A stretch of DNA of 64,000 bases from JALYXV01 sp963791545. Lineage in GTDB: Bacteria > Actinomycetota > Acidimicrobiia > Acidimicrobiales > Palsa-688. How positions within the stretch are numbered: the first letter of the stretch is position 1; each line of letters opens with the position of its first letter. Made by a program: the position numbers and the translations under genes. The stretch lies in assembly GCA_963791545.1 (NCBI GenBank), contig CAWBSR010000003.1, forward strand, positions 62,001 through 126,000, written 5' to 3'. Positions 20,701 through 29,148 of this stretch are shown here, piece after piece. The notes under the pieces were generated by a model. That model was not told the origin of the DNA, did no database searches, and saw nothing but the letters and a program-made list of their open reading frames with translations.

Positions 20701-23700
20701 ACCGCGGCCCCCGGCACGTACCACTTCCAAGCGTCCTACCGCGGTGATGCCAACAACGTGGCGGTGACCACCGCCTGTAGCGACCCCAACGAGACTGTGG
20801 TGGTCACCCGGGCCGCGACCGCGCTCACCACCCAGGCGTCGCCGTCGACCCTGGCGGCGGGGGGAACAGTGTCGGACACGGCCGTGCTCACGGGGGGCTT
20901 ATCGCCGACCGGCACCCTCACCTTCACCCTCTTCGGTCCCGACGACGCCACCTGCTCGACCGAGGGGGCGCCCGCCAGAAACGTGACGGTGTCCGGCAAC
21001 GGCAGCTATTCCTCCCCTGCCTTCACTGTCACCGCGGCAGGGACCTACAGCTTCGTCGCCCAATACCGAGGCGACAAGAACAACCAGCCGGCGTCGACGG
21101 CGTGCGGCGACGCCCCCGAGGTCGTCACGGTCACCCCGGCCGCCCCCATCATCGCCACCAACGCCTCGCCCTCGGCGCCGGCGGGAGACATGATCGGCGA
21201 CACCGCCACCTTGTCGGGCGGCGCCAGCCCGACCGGGACCATCACCTTCCGGGCGTACGGACCCAACAACGCCACCTGCATCGGGGCCCCGGCGTTCCTG
21301 GCGACGTCGCCGGTGAGCGGCAACGGGACCTACACCTCGAGCCCGTTCACCGCTCCCAGCCCCGGGACCTACCAGTTCGTGGCCACCTACAGTGGCGACG
21401 CCAATAACAACGGGGCGGCGATCGCCTGCGGGGATCCCGCCGAGAGCGTCCTGGTGACCCTGGGCGCCCCCCAGGTCGTCACCGTGCCTTCGCCATCGGT
21501 CGCCGCCGGAGGAACCATCTCCGACACCGCGGTGGTGTCTGGGGGTGCCAACCCGGGGGGCACCATGACCTTCCTGCTCTTCGGGCCGGGCGATTCCACC
21601 TGCTCGAACGCCCCGGTGTTCACCTCTACGGTCGCGGTGCACGGTGACGGCAGCTACACGTCGGGCTCGTTCACCACCACCGCCACTGGCACCTACCTGT
21701 GGGTGGCCGACTACAGCGGGGACGCCGACAACAACCGGGGCACCACCACGTCGTGCGCCAGTGAGAACGTTTCGGTGGATCAAGCCACGCCCACCATCAC
21801 GACACGTGCGTCAGCATCGGTCGCGGTGGGGGCGCCTGTCACGGACACGGCCACCCTCGCCGGGGGCACCGGCCCGGCCAGCATCACCGGGACCGTCACC
21901 TTCAGGGTCTTCGGCCCCAATGACGGGTCCTGCACCAGCAGCGCGGTGTTCACCTCCTCGCCCGACCCGGTTTCGGCGGGCGTCGCCACCTCGGATCCGT
22001 TCTCGCCCACTGCTCCCGGCGTGTACCGCTTCGTCGCGTCCTACAGCGGAGACCCCAACAACGCCTCAACCTCGACCAACTGCGGCGATGACAACGAGAG
22101 CGTGACGGTGACGTCTGCCCGCGTGGCGGTCACGACTCAGGCGTCGGGCTCAGTGTCCCTCGGCGCCAGCATCAACGACACGGCAACCATCACCGGCGCC
22201 AGCCCGGCGGGCTCGCTCACCTTCACCGCCTTCGGCCCCAACGACCCGAGTTGCGCCGGTCCGGCGGTGTTCACCTCGTCGCCGCTCACGACCACCGGCG
22301 ACGGCACCTACACCTCGGACCCGTTCACCCCGGCGGCGATCGGGACCTACCACTGGGTGGCCACCCTGAACCTCGGCGGCAACCTGGTCGGAACCACCTG
22401 CGGTGATCCCAACGAAAGCGTCACCGTGTCCCAATCCAATCCCGTCCTCACCACCCAGGCGTCATCCCCAGTGACCGTCGGTCGGACCATCTCCGACCTC
22501 GCCATGCTGAGCGGCGGCACCGGCCCGACCGGGACCATCACATTCAACCTCTTCGACCCCTCCGACCCCACCTGCGCCAATACCCCCGTGTTCACCTCGA
22601 CGGTCGCCGTCAGCGATGGCAACGGGAACTATCCGTCGGGGTCGTTCACGACCGTGAATTCCGGGAGGTACCAGTTCACTGCGTCCTACAGCGGCGACGC
22701 CAACAACGCCGCGGTCTCCACCAACTGCGGGGACCCAGGGGAAAGCGTCGATGTCCGGCCGATGGCAGTGAGCGTGACCACCCAGGCGTCGGGCTCCGTT
22801 CCCGCCGGCAGTGACATCTTCGATACCGCCACGGTCAGCGGCGGCAATCCGTCGGGCACGCTCACCTTCACCGTCTTCGGGCCCAATGATCCTTCGTGCA
22901 ACGGCCCCGGGACGGTGGTGCCTCCGCAGGTCCCCGTCACCGGCGACGGTGACTACAGCTCGGGACTGTTCACTCCGACCTTGCCCGGGACCTACAGCTG
23001 GATCGCCTCGTTGCAGCTTGACGGCCCCGCCCCCGGCACCAAGTGTGGTGACCCCGACGAGAGCGTCACCGTGACCCCGGTCCCCCCCACGATCACGACC
23101 CGGGCGTCGGGGCCGATTGCCCTCGGAGGAACTATCACCGATACCGCCACTCTTAGCGGCGGGACCAACCCGACCGGGACCATCACCTTCACCCTCTCCG
23201 GCCCCAACAACGACGGCTGCGGGAGCGTCGTGTTCACGTCGCCCCCGGTCCCGGTAGGCGTCGACGGGACCGCGACGTCCCCTCCGTTCGCGCCGACCGC
23301 TCCCGGCACCTACGAGTGGACGGCCTCCTACAGCGGGGACGCCAACAACGGTCCAGTCGACTCCGGGTGCGGTGATCCCAGCGAGAGCGTGGAGGTGACC
23401 TTCGCCACCCCGACGATCGTCACCACCCCCTCAGGGCCGACGCCGGCGGGGGGGAGCATCACCGATACCGCCGTCCTTTCGGGCGGGTTCCAGCCGCTGG
23501 GCAGCCTCACCTTCATCCTGTTCGGGGCGGGCGACACCACCTGCTCGGCTACCCCGATCTTCACCTCCACGGTGAGTGTCGACGGCAATGGCCCTTACCC
23601 GTCGGGCTCCTTCATGCCCTTGACGCCCGGGGCCTACCGGTGGGTGGTCGATTACAGCGGTGACGCCACCGCCAACAGCGGTGTCACCTCGTCGTGCGGC

Positions 23701-24810
23701 GACGAGATCGGCACCGTCACTTTGGCCAGTCCCAACCTTTCGACCACGGCCTCGGGGTCGGTGGCTGTAGGCGGCGCCATCTTCGACACCGCGACGCTGG
23801 CGGGCGGCTTCAACCCGAGCGGGACGATCGTGTTCACGGCATTCGGCCCCAACGACTCCGAGTGCACGGGCGAACCGGTGTTCACGTCCACCAAGCCGGT
23901 GACGGGCGACGGGGCGGTTACGTCCGACTCGTTGGCGCCAACCGTTCCCGGGACCTACCAGTTCGTGGCCTCCTACCGCGGAGACGCCAACAACAATCCG
24001 GTATCTACCTCGTGCGGGGACCCGGTCGAGGCAGTGCAGGTCACGCCCACCACCGTGCCCAGCACCACCGTGCCCAGCACCACCGTGCCCAGCACCACCG
24101 TGCCCAGCACCACCGTGCCCCCCACCACCGTGCCCCCCACCACCGTGCCCCCCACCACCGTGCCCCCCACCACCGTCCCCCCCACCACCGTCCCCCCCAC
24201 CACCGTCCCCCCCACCACCGTCCCCCCCACCACCGTCCCCCCGACAACCGTGCCGCCCACCACCGCGCCGCCCACCACTCCCCCGCCCACCACGGCGGCC
24301 CCTACGACCGCGGCACCGGTAACTGCGCCGCCGCCCACCCGAAGGACCGCTCCGCTCACCCTGGCCCCGCGCACCACGGTCCCGCCCACCACCGTGGCGC
24401 CCACAACAACGACGTCGACCACGACAACCACCACGTTGCCGCCCACCGGCACGACGCTCGGCCCCGCCAACACGCTTTTGAAGCTGGACCGCATCTCGGC
24501 GCCACCGGGAGGATCGGCGGTGGCCTTTGGCCAGGGCTGCACCCCGAACAGCCCCGTCGCCCTCTCAATTAACGGCAACCAGGTCGGCAGCGCGGTGGCC
24601 AGGGCCGACGGAACCTTCACTGCCACCGTCCGACTGAACGTGCCCATCGGACAGTACAAGCTGGTCGCGGTCTGTGGCCCCACCTTGTCGGCCACGATCA
24701 ACGTCGTCTTGTCGAGCACGTCCAGCCCGCCCAGCTCGACGGCCGCCATCTTGATGATCATCTTCCTGCTCATCCTGGGCCTGGCTCGGACGCAACTATC
24801 CTTCCGCTGA
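17758..24810 (+). CDS. Giant secreted surface protein with 19 tandem Ig-like repeats and a C-terminal membrane anchor
   Basis: A 2350-residue protein. Residues 1-36 form a Sec signal peptide ending in AQA before AGSL. Residues about 40-2097 are 19 consecutive Ig-like (Big/invasin-type) repeats of 105-112 residues, with recurring ISDTATLxGG, PTGTITFxxFGPND, GTYxFVAxYSGDxNN and CGDxNESV. Each repeat has exactly two conserved cysteines, one after FGPND and one in the final CGD, so one disulfide per domain is likely. Then come 14 TTVP[S/P] pentapeptides (2098-2167), more Pro/Thr-rich linker, a last domain (about 2240-2325) with its own cysteine pair, and a terminal hydrophobic anchor (AILMIIFLLILGLA) with a short basic tail. 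The plan suggests a long stalk held at the membrane and projecting through the wall, as in adhesins; adhesion itself is inferred. Confidence 0.9.
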   Translation: MSSRPPSRAGSAIRILAALFVTVVGFPVTAPSAQAAGSLKAQPGLTTAAGPPVAAGGTISDTATLAGGASPTGNITFTVFGPNDANCAGTSAFTSNVPVAGAGNYSSGPFTTTAAGTYQFVASYSGDTNNSAVATACGAASEMVTVGKAGPTLATQATPTAAVGGSISDQATLAGGVNPTGKITAHVDFVTNPGAPCEGTSVFFSPDIPVKGNGVYRVGPFTPTMPGTYIWIVAYSGDGNNNPVNDGCNGNPAEITTVVQAAPTIVTHASAPTIVGGHLSDTAILSGGFNPTGSIDFRLFDPSDTECLNSVPPISSVVVVGNGTYPSGSPSTFTATTPGDYHFTASYSGDANNVSFTTACGDANETVTVKQAAPTIVTTASPSVPVGGTISDHAVLSGGLSPFGTITFDLFGPNDANCTGTPVFVSTRGVDGNGSFDSAGFTTTMAGTYRFVVSFSGDANNSAVTTACGDANESVVVTKVSPTIATSASPTVPAGSAISDTATLTGGLAPTGTITFTLFGPDNAACTGTPIFTSAKMVTGNAMFPSDPFTVAGVGTYNWVATYSGDANNATVMSGCGAVNESVTVTKAGVSISTHASASVAVGNPITDSASLTAGAAPTGTITFTVFGPNDPTCTGAAVFTSTMSVASGGATSAPFTPTAAGTYNFVAAYSGDPNNSPAGTACGDGNESVALTAARPTMVTRASAPVAAGGAISDTATVAGGASPTGTITFTLFGPDNAACSGAAVFTSTVPVNANGGYTSAPYTANLVGIYRFVATYGGDANNLAVTTACSDANESVMVNPATPTIATQASATATVGQTISDTAALSAGANPKGTITFIVFGPNDATCAATPAFTSTVAVNAGNGSYGSGQFTTTAPGTYRFVAAYSGDADNMAVTTLCNDANESVVVAQSNPTVVTTASAPVPVGGPVSDTATLAGGVNPTGTITFELFGPGAGCAGPPIFTSTKPVTGNGNYTSDPFTTAAPGTYHFQASYRGDANNVAVTTACSDPNETVVVTRAATALTTQASPSTLAAGGTVSDTAVLTGGLSPTGTLTFTLFGPDDATCSTEGAPARNVTVSGNGSYSSPAFTVTAAGTYSFVAQYRGDKNNQPASTACGDAPEVVTVTPAAPIIATNASPSAPAGDMIGDTATLSGGASPTGTITFRAYGPNNATCIGAPAFLATSPVSGNGTYTSSPFTAPSPGTYQFVATYSGDANNNGAAIACGDPAESVLVTLGAPQVVTVPSPSVAAGGTISDTAVVSGGANPGGTMTFLLFGPGDSTCSNAPVFTSTVAVHGDGSYTSGSFTTTATGTYLWVADYSGDADNNRGTTTSCASENVSVDQATPTITTRASASVAVGAPVTDTATLAGGTGPASITGTVTFRVFGPNDGSCTSSAVFTSSPDPVSAGVATSDPFSPTAPGVYRFVASYSGDPNNASTSTNCGDDNESVTVTSARVAVTTQASGSVSLGASINDTATITGASPAGSLTFTAFGPNDPSCAGPAVFTSSPLTTTGDGTYTSDPFTPAAIGTYHWVATLNLGGNLVGTTCGDPNESVTVSQSNPVLTTQASSPVTVGRTISDLAMLSGGTGPTGTITFNLFDPSDPTCANTPVFTSTVAVSDGNGNYPSGSFTTVNSGRYQFTASYSGDANNAAVSTNCGDPGESVDVRPMAVSVTTQASGSVPAGSDIFDTATVSGGNPSGTLTFTVFGPNDPSCNGPGTVVPPQVPVTGDGDYSSGLFTPTLPGTYSWIASLQLDGPAPGTKCGDPDESVTVTPVPPTITTRASGPIALGGTITDTATLSGGTNPTGTITFTLSGPNNDGCGSVVFTSPPVPVGVDGTATSPPFAPTAPGTYEWTASYSGDANNGPVDSGCGDPSESVEVTFATPTIVTTPSGPTPAGGSITDTAVLSGGFQPLGSLTFILFGAGDTTCSATPIFTSTVSVDGNGPYPSGSFMPLTPGAYRWVVDYSGDATANSGVTSSCGDEIGTVTLASPNLSTTASGSVAVGGAIFDTATLAGGFNPSGTIVFTAFGPNDSECTGEPVFTSTKPVTGDGAVTSDSLAPTVPGTYQFVASYRGDANNNPVSTSCGDPVEAVQVTPTTVPSTTVPSTTVPSTTVPSTTVPPTTVPPTTVPPTTVPPTTVPPTTVPPTTVPPTTVPPTTVPPTTVPPTTAPPTTPPPTTAAPTTAAPVTAPPPTRRTAPLTLAPRTTVPPTTVAPTTTTSTTTTTTLPPTGTTLGPANTLLKLDRISAPPGGSAVAFGQGCTPNSPVALSINGNQVGSAVARADGTFTATVRLNVPIGQYKLVAVCGPTLSATINVVLSSTSSPPSSTAAILMIIFLLILGLARTQLSFR
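24049..24258 (+). repeat. 15-bp coding minisatellite, 14 copies (TTVPS/TTVPP)
   Basis: Fourteen in-frame copies of a 15-base unit (ACCACCGTGCCCAGC, later ACCACCGTGCCCCCC and ACCACCGTCCCCCCC) encode four TTVPS and ten TTVPP pentapeptides of the wall-spanning linker. The copies fall into sub-blocks sharing the same synonymous codons, the pattern left by recent slippage or unequal exchange, so copy number probably varies among strains. Confidence 0.92.
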
Positions 24811-24912
24811 CTTCAGGAATGGGAACGCGGGGCGGCGGGTTCGGGGTACTTTCAGAACTTGGGACAGTGGGCGGCCACCTGTTGAGCTCCGCCCCAATCG
24901 GCAGGTAGGGGC

Positions 24913-27708
24913 ATGGCGGGCAACAATCACCGCGACGTCGAGACGGCCGGCGCCCTCGATCCCGACTTCCTGGCCGTGGGTCTCGGGGGCACGGGCATGA
25001 TGTCGATGCTGTGGTCGGTGGCCATGGGCAAGACCGCGGTCGGCGTCGAGCTGCGGGGAGATCCGTTCCTCGGCGTGCATTGGAACCTGCGCGTCGACCT
25101 CTACCACCAACTGGGCCTGATCGACGAGATGATGCTGGATCGCTGGGGCGAGGACCGGCTGCCACGGATGGGTGATGGCCGGCCCTTCCTGCTGTCGGCA
25201 TGCTTCTACGGGGCGGGCACGGTCGGTGGCGATATCGTCGCCGACGAGATCATCGACGGTTTCGACCGGAACCAACACATCGTCGGGACCATCCAACACG
25301 TCGAGTTCATCGACGACCGCTGGCGCGACGGCCTGCCCCACCGTGTCGTCACGGTGCTGTCGCCCCCCCCGCCCCCGGACCGGCCTGACCCCACGAGCAT
25401 CCGAAACAACATGATCGAGGTGCTCGACGGGCCCTCCACCTTCCAGGCCGGAGCCGCCTCGGTGCTCGTCCTCCTGCGGCGCTACCTCGAGAAAATCGAG
25501 CAGATGGACCAGAGGATGGGTTACCAGCCCCGGGTCCGCCTGTTCAGCCGCCACCGGGTCGTAACCGCGGACGGCGACGGCTTCATCGACCGCGGCGACG
25601 GCCGCCTTCAAGTTCGGGTGGAAGCGCTCCAGGAATTCGACTTCAAAGGCAAGTTCGTCCGGGTCCGGGCACCCGGAACCGAGGTCATCGACATTGGCGT
25701 GCCGGAACTGTTCATGATCGCCGAGGGCTTCCACAGCGTCGATGCCCATCGGCTGGGCTTCCGCCAACATGACGTCGAGGTCGATCATCACGATGGACGG
25801 GGGCCGGTCGTGGCCCAGGCCGATTTCCTGGCGGGCCTCATCGGAATCCTGGTCGGCGGCCGGTTGCGCCGGCGCATCTCGTCCGCCTTCGACGGCGGGG
25901 GAACCGAGTACTGGGCCCGTCAGATTGCCGTGGGCCATGAGGCGGACCCCGAGGTGGGGTGGGTCCTGGTCCAGGTTCCCGACTTCAAGACCCTCGACCC
26001 CATCGAGGAGGGTCTGGTGGCCGAGGGGACAGACCCCGACTCCCCGGAATACTTCGCCGCCTACCAACACGTCCTCTACGACTTCTACCTCGAACAAGCG
26101 GGCGAGATCCTGGAGCTATCCAAGGACGATCTCCGGAAGATCGAGATGGTCTACGGGCCCAAGATGTTCAGCCTGGTCGAGCGGGTCGGTGACGATGCCC
26201 AGCTCGCCGCCAACGGGGTGGTGGCGGGCGACTCATTCGGAAATGGCCATTTCTTGACCAGCGGCGGTGCGGTCACCGGAATGGTCGGTCACAGTTTTCG
26301 GGTCCTGCGGTACTGGGAGGCGAGAAACGAAGGGGTGGTGCCCGAGGTGGCGCTGCGGGACCTCGCCGACGGCATCAAAGACGACACCATGGCTTGGCTC
26401 GAGGTGAGCGCGAAGGAGTACACCGAGGCGGTGCCGATCAACTTCGGGGCGGAACGCATCGCCCAGATCGCGGCCGCCACCGGCGCCACGGGCACCGATG
26501 CCGCTCTGCCCGTCGTCTCGGTCGACTCCTCGCGCCGGAGGCGCCACTCGCTTCTCCCCCTTGATCCGTCGGATTGGCGGCGGCTGTTTTTACGCAATGG
26601 GGCGATCCGCTCGGCGCCGCTTCCCCCGCTGCGTCCCGTGCACCCCGCCCTGCGGTCGCGGCGTCGGGTGGGCGAGGGCGCCGAGGTCACCGCCGTCTAC
26701 GTCGCCCCCCGGCTCGACGCGGCCAGCTTCGCTTTCATCTGGGCCCTCGTGAACCAGCCGGACACCCGCATCGGACTCATCACCGAGGACCCGACCAGCC
26801 GGCTACCCGAACGGTTGCGGGACCGCCTGGCCGGCTGGTGGCAGGTGGCCGACAGCGCCGACCCCAATCAGATCGACGACGCCCTCACCCGCGTCGGTGA
26901 CGAGGTGGGGGCACCTGATGTGTTGCTCAGCACCAACGAGCAACTGCAGGTCGCCCTGGCCGAACTGGGCGACGCCCGGGGCCTGGCAGGTCCGGGCGCG
27001 GACGCGGCCCGCCGATTCTCCGACAAGGCGCGGATGCTCGAGCGGCTCCGGGGCGCCGGGCTACCAGTGATAACCGGCCCGCCTCCCGACGGGGCTGTCG
27101 CCTGCACCATGGCGATGATCACCGCCGAGGGCGTGCCCGCGTGGTCAGCCGCCACCCGGGCCGACCACACGTTCCCGGCGGGCTACACCGTCACGTTGCC
27201 CCGCGAAGACGACGACCCGGGCGACGGAGCGGTGCGGCGGCTGGGGGTGGCCGCCTTGAAGGCGATCGGCGTGCCGGCGGGCCTGGCCCACATCATGTGG
27301 TTTCGACTGCCGGACGGGCGCCCCGTGTTAGCCGATCTGTCGGCCCAGCCGCCCGCGGCGGAGATCATGGCCGTGATGAGCCACGCCTATGGGGCCGACA
27401 TGTACCGGGCCTGGGCCAACGCCGTTCTGCAGGGTCCGTTCGCCCCCATTCCTCGGCTCTCGGCGGCAGGAGTGGCATTCGTACCCCGGCAGGGGACGGG
27501 CGACTGGGTGCGTGGGCTGCCGGGATGGAAGGAGGCCCGCGCCGAGATGGGCGACCTGATCGTCGAGGTGGGGTTGCCTCAAGTAGGGCAGTTGATGCCG
27601 GCGTCAGGCGGCCCCGGTGGCTACCTGGTGGTGCGCCATGCCGACACAGGCGTCGTTGACGCCGCCCTCCGCCGCCTGGTGTCAGGGATACGGGTCGAAG
27701 TCGGCTGA
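24913..27708 (+). CDS. Fusion: Rossmann-type (FAD/NAD) oxidoreductase with a C-terminal ATP-grasp-like domain
   Basis: A 931-residue cytoplasmic protein of two parts. Residues about 15-560 begin with the dinucleotide-binding loop DFLAVGLGGTGMMSM and an acidic strand end (VGVELRGDPF), as in flavin- or NAD-dependent oxidoreductases, and end with GDSFGNGHFLTSGGAVTGM, which resembles a second cofactor-contact motif. Residues about 590-931 look ATP-grasp-like: FSDKARMLERLRGAGLPVI is the usual lead-in, but the glycine-rich lysine loop and the metal-binding ExN are not obvious (VLADLSAQPP stands where ExNPR is expected). The second half may thus be degenerate. AGGTAGGGG precedes ATG 24913. The gene is followed after 95 bp by a decarboxylase for polyamine synthesis, suggesting modification of an amine or amino acid. 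I cannot name the family or reaction. Confidence 0.6.
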   Translation: MAGNNHRDVETAGALDPDFLAVGLGGTGMMSMLWSVAMGKTAVGVELRGDPFLGVHWNLRVDLYHQLGLIDEMMLDRWGEDRLPRMGDGRPFLLSACFYGAGTVGGDIVADEIIDGFDRNQHIVGTIQHVEFIDDRWRDGLPHRVVTVLSPPPPPDRPDPTSIRNNMIEVLDGPSTFQAGAASVLVLLRRYLEKIEQMDQRMGYQPRVRLFSRHRVVTADGDGFIDRGDGRLQVRVEALQEFDFKGKFVRVRAPGTEVIDIGVPELFMIAEGFHSVDAHRLGFRQHDVEVDHHDGRGPVVAQADFLAGLIGILVGGRLRRRISSAFDGGGTEYWARQIAVGHEADPEVGWVLVQVPDFKTLDPIEEGLVAEGTDPDSPEYFAAYQHVLYDFYLEQAGEILELSKDDLRKIEMVYGPKMFSLVERVGDDAQLAANGVVAGDSFGNGHFLTSGGAVTGMVGHSFRVLRYWEARNEGVVPEVALRDLADGIKDDTMAWLEVSAKEYTEAVPINFGAERIAQIAAATGATGTDAALPVVSVDSSRRRRHSLLPLDPSDWRRLFLRNGAIRSAPLPPLRPVHPALRSRRRVGEGAEVTAVYVAPRLDAASFAFIWALVNQPDTRIGLITEDPTSRLPERLRDRLAGWWQVADSADPNQIDDALTRVGDEVGAPDVLLSTNEQLQVALAELGDARGLAGPGADAARRFSDKARMLERLRGAGLPVITGPPPDGAVACTMAMITAEGVPAWSAATRADHTFPAGYTVTLPREDDDPGDGAVRRLGVAALKAIGVPAGLAHIMWFRLPDGRPVLADLSAQPPAAEIMAVMSHAYGADMYRAWANAVLQGPFAPIPRLSAAGVAFVPRQGTGDWVRGLPGWKEARAEMGDLIVEVGLPQVGQLMPASGGPGGYLVVRHADTGVVDAALRRLVSGIRVEVG

Positions 27709-27803
27709 GGCCACTCGCGACTTAGAGATCTGTCGTCGCCGCGACGGCATCGACCCGGCGTTTCTTTCCTATCATGGTCCGCTCATCGCGACGGGGGGGA
27801 AGG

Positions 27804-29024
27804 ATGCACGACACAGACACGGATACGGACACCCCCGCGGGGTCGGCGTTGGCGACGCACCCGCAGATCGAGCGGTTCATGGCCTCCCAGCAGCCCGAGA
27901 CACCCTGCCTGATCGTAGCGCTCGATGTGGTGGCCGAGAAGTACCGGGCCCTGGCGGGAGCCCTTCCCGAGGCGTCGGTGTACTACGCCGTCAAGGCCAA
28001 CCCCGAGCCAGAGATCATCACGGTGCTGGCCAGGTTGGGGGCCCGCTTCGACGTGGCCAGCCCGGCCGAGATCGACCTCTGTCTCGGCTGCGGGGTGAGG
28101 CCGGACGCGATCTCCTACGGCAACACCATCAAGAAGGCGGCCGACATCGCCTATGCCCACCGGTTGGGAGTTCGGTTGTTCGCCTTCGACTCGCTCATGG
28201 AACTCGAGAAGCTAGCGGCGGCCGCCCCGGGCGCAGCGGTGTTCTGCCGCCTCCTGACCTCGGGTAGCGGCGCCGACTGGCCGCTCAGCGGCAAGTTCGG
28301 CTGTGCCCCCGACATGGCCGCCGACCTGCTCATTTTGGCGGCCCGCCTGGGACTCGACCCCTGCGGCGTCAGCTTTCACGTCGGTTCCCAGCAGCGCGAC
28401 CCGGGTCAATGGGATGCCGACATTGCCCGGGCGGCGGCGGTGTTCAGCGCCGTCGAGGCTGAAATCGCCCCGTTGCGGCTGCTGAACCTGGGCGGCGGTT
28501 TTCCCGCCCATTACCTCGACCACATCCCTCCGATCGATGCCTACGCCGACGCCATCCGGGCCGGTGTCAGCCGCCATTTCGGTGATCGGCCGCCGGCGCT
28601 GGTCGTGGAGCCGGGCCGCTACGTCGTGGCCGATGCCGGGGTGCTGGTCACCGAGGTGGTGCTGGTGGCCCGGAAAGCCTACGGGAGCGTGGATCGATGG
28701 GTGTACCTGGACACCGGCGTCTTCGGCGGCCTCGCGGAGACACTGGGCGAGTCGATCAAGTACCGCCTCACCACGGTGCCGGGCGGCGGGCGGGCCCCGT
28801 CGGGGGACGGGCCGACGGAGCCGGTGGTGCTGGCCGGGCCGACCTGCGACAGCCTCGACGTCATGTTCCAACACCATCGCTACGAGCTGCCGCTCGACTT
28901 GGAGGCCGGCGACCGGGTCCTGTTCCAGAGTGCCGGGGCGTACACCAAGGCCTACTGCACCGACGGGTTCAACGGGTTCGTGCCCATGCCGGCGTACTGC
29001 CTGCCGGCGAGCGACCTGTCCTAG
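27804..29024 (+). CDS. PLP-dependent decarboxylase, ornithine/diaminopimelate decarboxylase family (fold III)
   Basis: A 406-residue enzyme of the alanine-racemase-fold decarboxylases. The PLP lysine lies in YYAVKANPEP, followed by RFDVASPAEIDLCL, the glycine-rich phosphate loop LNLGGGFPAHY, and the C-terminal active-site CDSLD of the partner subunit; VEPGRYVVADAG is another family block. The wide CDSLD motif and context with homospermidine synthase favour ornithine decarboxylase making putrescine over diaminopimelate decarboxylase, though lysine or a carboxylated polyamine cannot be excluded. ATG 27804 follows GGGGGGAAGG very closely; ATG 27774 is the alternative. Confidence 0.85.
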   Translation: MHDTDTDTDTPAGSALATHPQIERFMASQQPETPCLIVALDVVAEKYRALAGALPEASVYYAVKANPEPEIITVLARLGARFDVASPAEIDLCLGCGVRPDAISYGNTIKKAADIAYAHRLGVRLFAFDSLMELEKLAAAAPGAAVFCRLLTSGSGADWPLSGKFGCAPDMAADLLILAARLGLDPCGVSFHVGSQQRDPGQWDADIARAAAVFSAVEAEIAPLRLLNLGGGFPAHYLDHIPPIDAYADAIRAGVSRHFGDRPPALVVEPGRYVVADAGVLVTEVVLVARKAYGSVDRWVYLDTGVFGGLAETLGESIKYRLTTVPGGGRAPSGDGPTEPVVLAGPTCDSLDVMFQHHRYELPLDLEAGDRVLFQSAGAYTKAYCTDGFNGFVPMPAYCLPASDLS

Positions 29025-29081
29025 GCGAGGGCCCGGTTGGGGCGGGCCGGGCCAGGGCCGCGCTGGACTGGGCGGGCCCGG

Positions 29082-29120
29082 CGCCGGCACACGAACAAGA
29101 GTTCCCAAGTTGTGCCGGCG
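29082..29120. terminator. Inverted repeat between convergent decarboxylase and homospermidine synthase genes
   Basis: A perfect 9-bp inverted repeat, CGCCGGCAC at 29082-29090 and GTGCCGGCG at 29112-29120, encloses a 21-base loop in the 124-bp gap between two convergent stop codons. It is positioned to end transcription in both directions; there is no U-tract. Confidence 0.45.
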
Positions 29121-29148
29121 AAGAACTTTGGCGCCTTTGTTCAGGCAG

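Noticed and set aside
24049..24258. CRISPR-like repeat array
   Set aside because: The units are contiguous, without spacers, and encode TTVP pentapeptides in frame.
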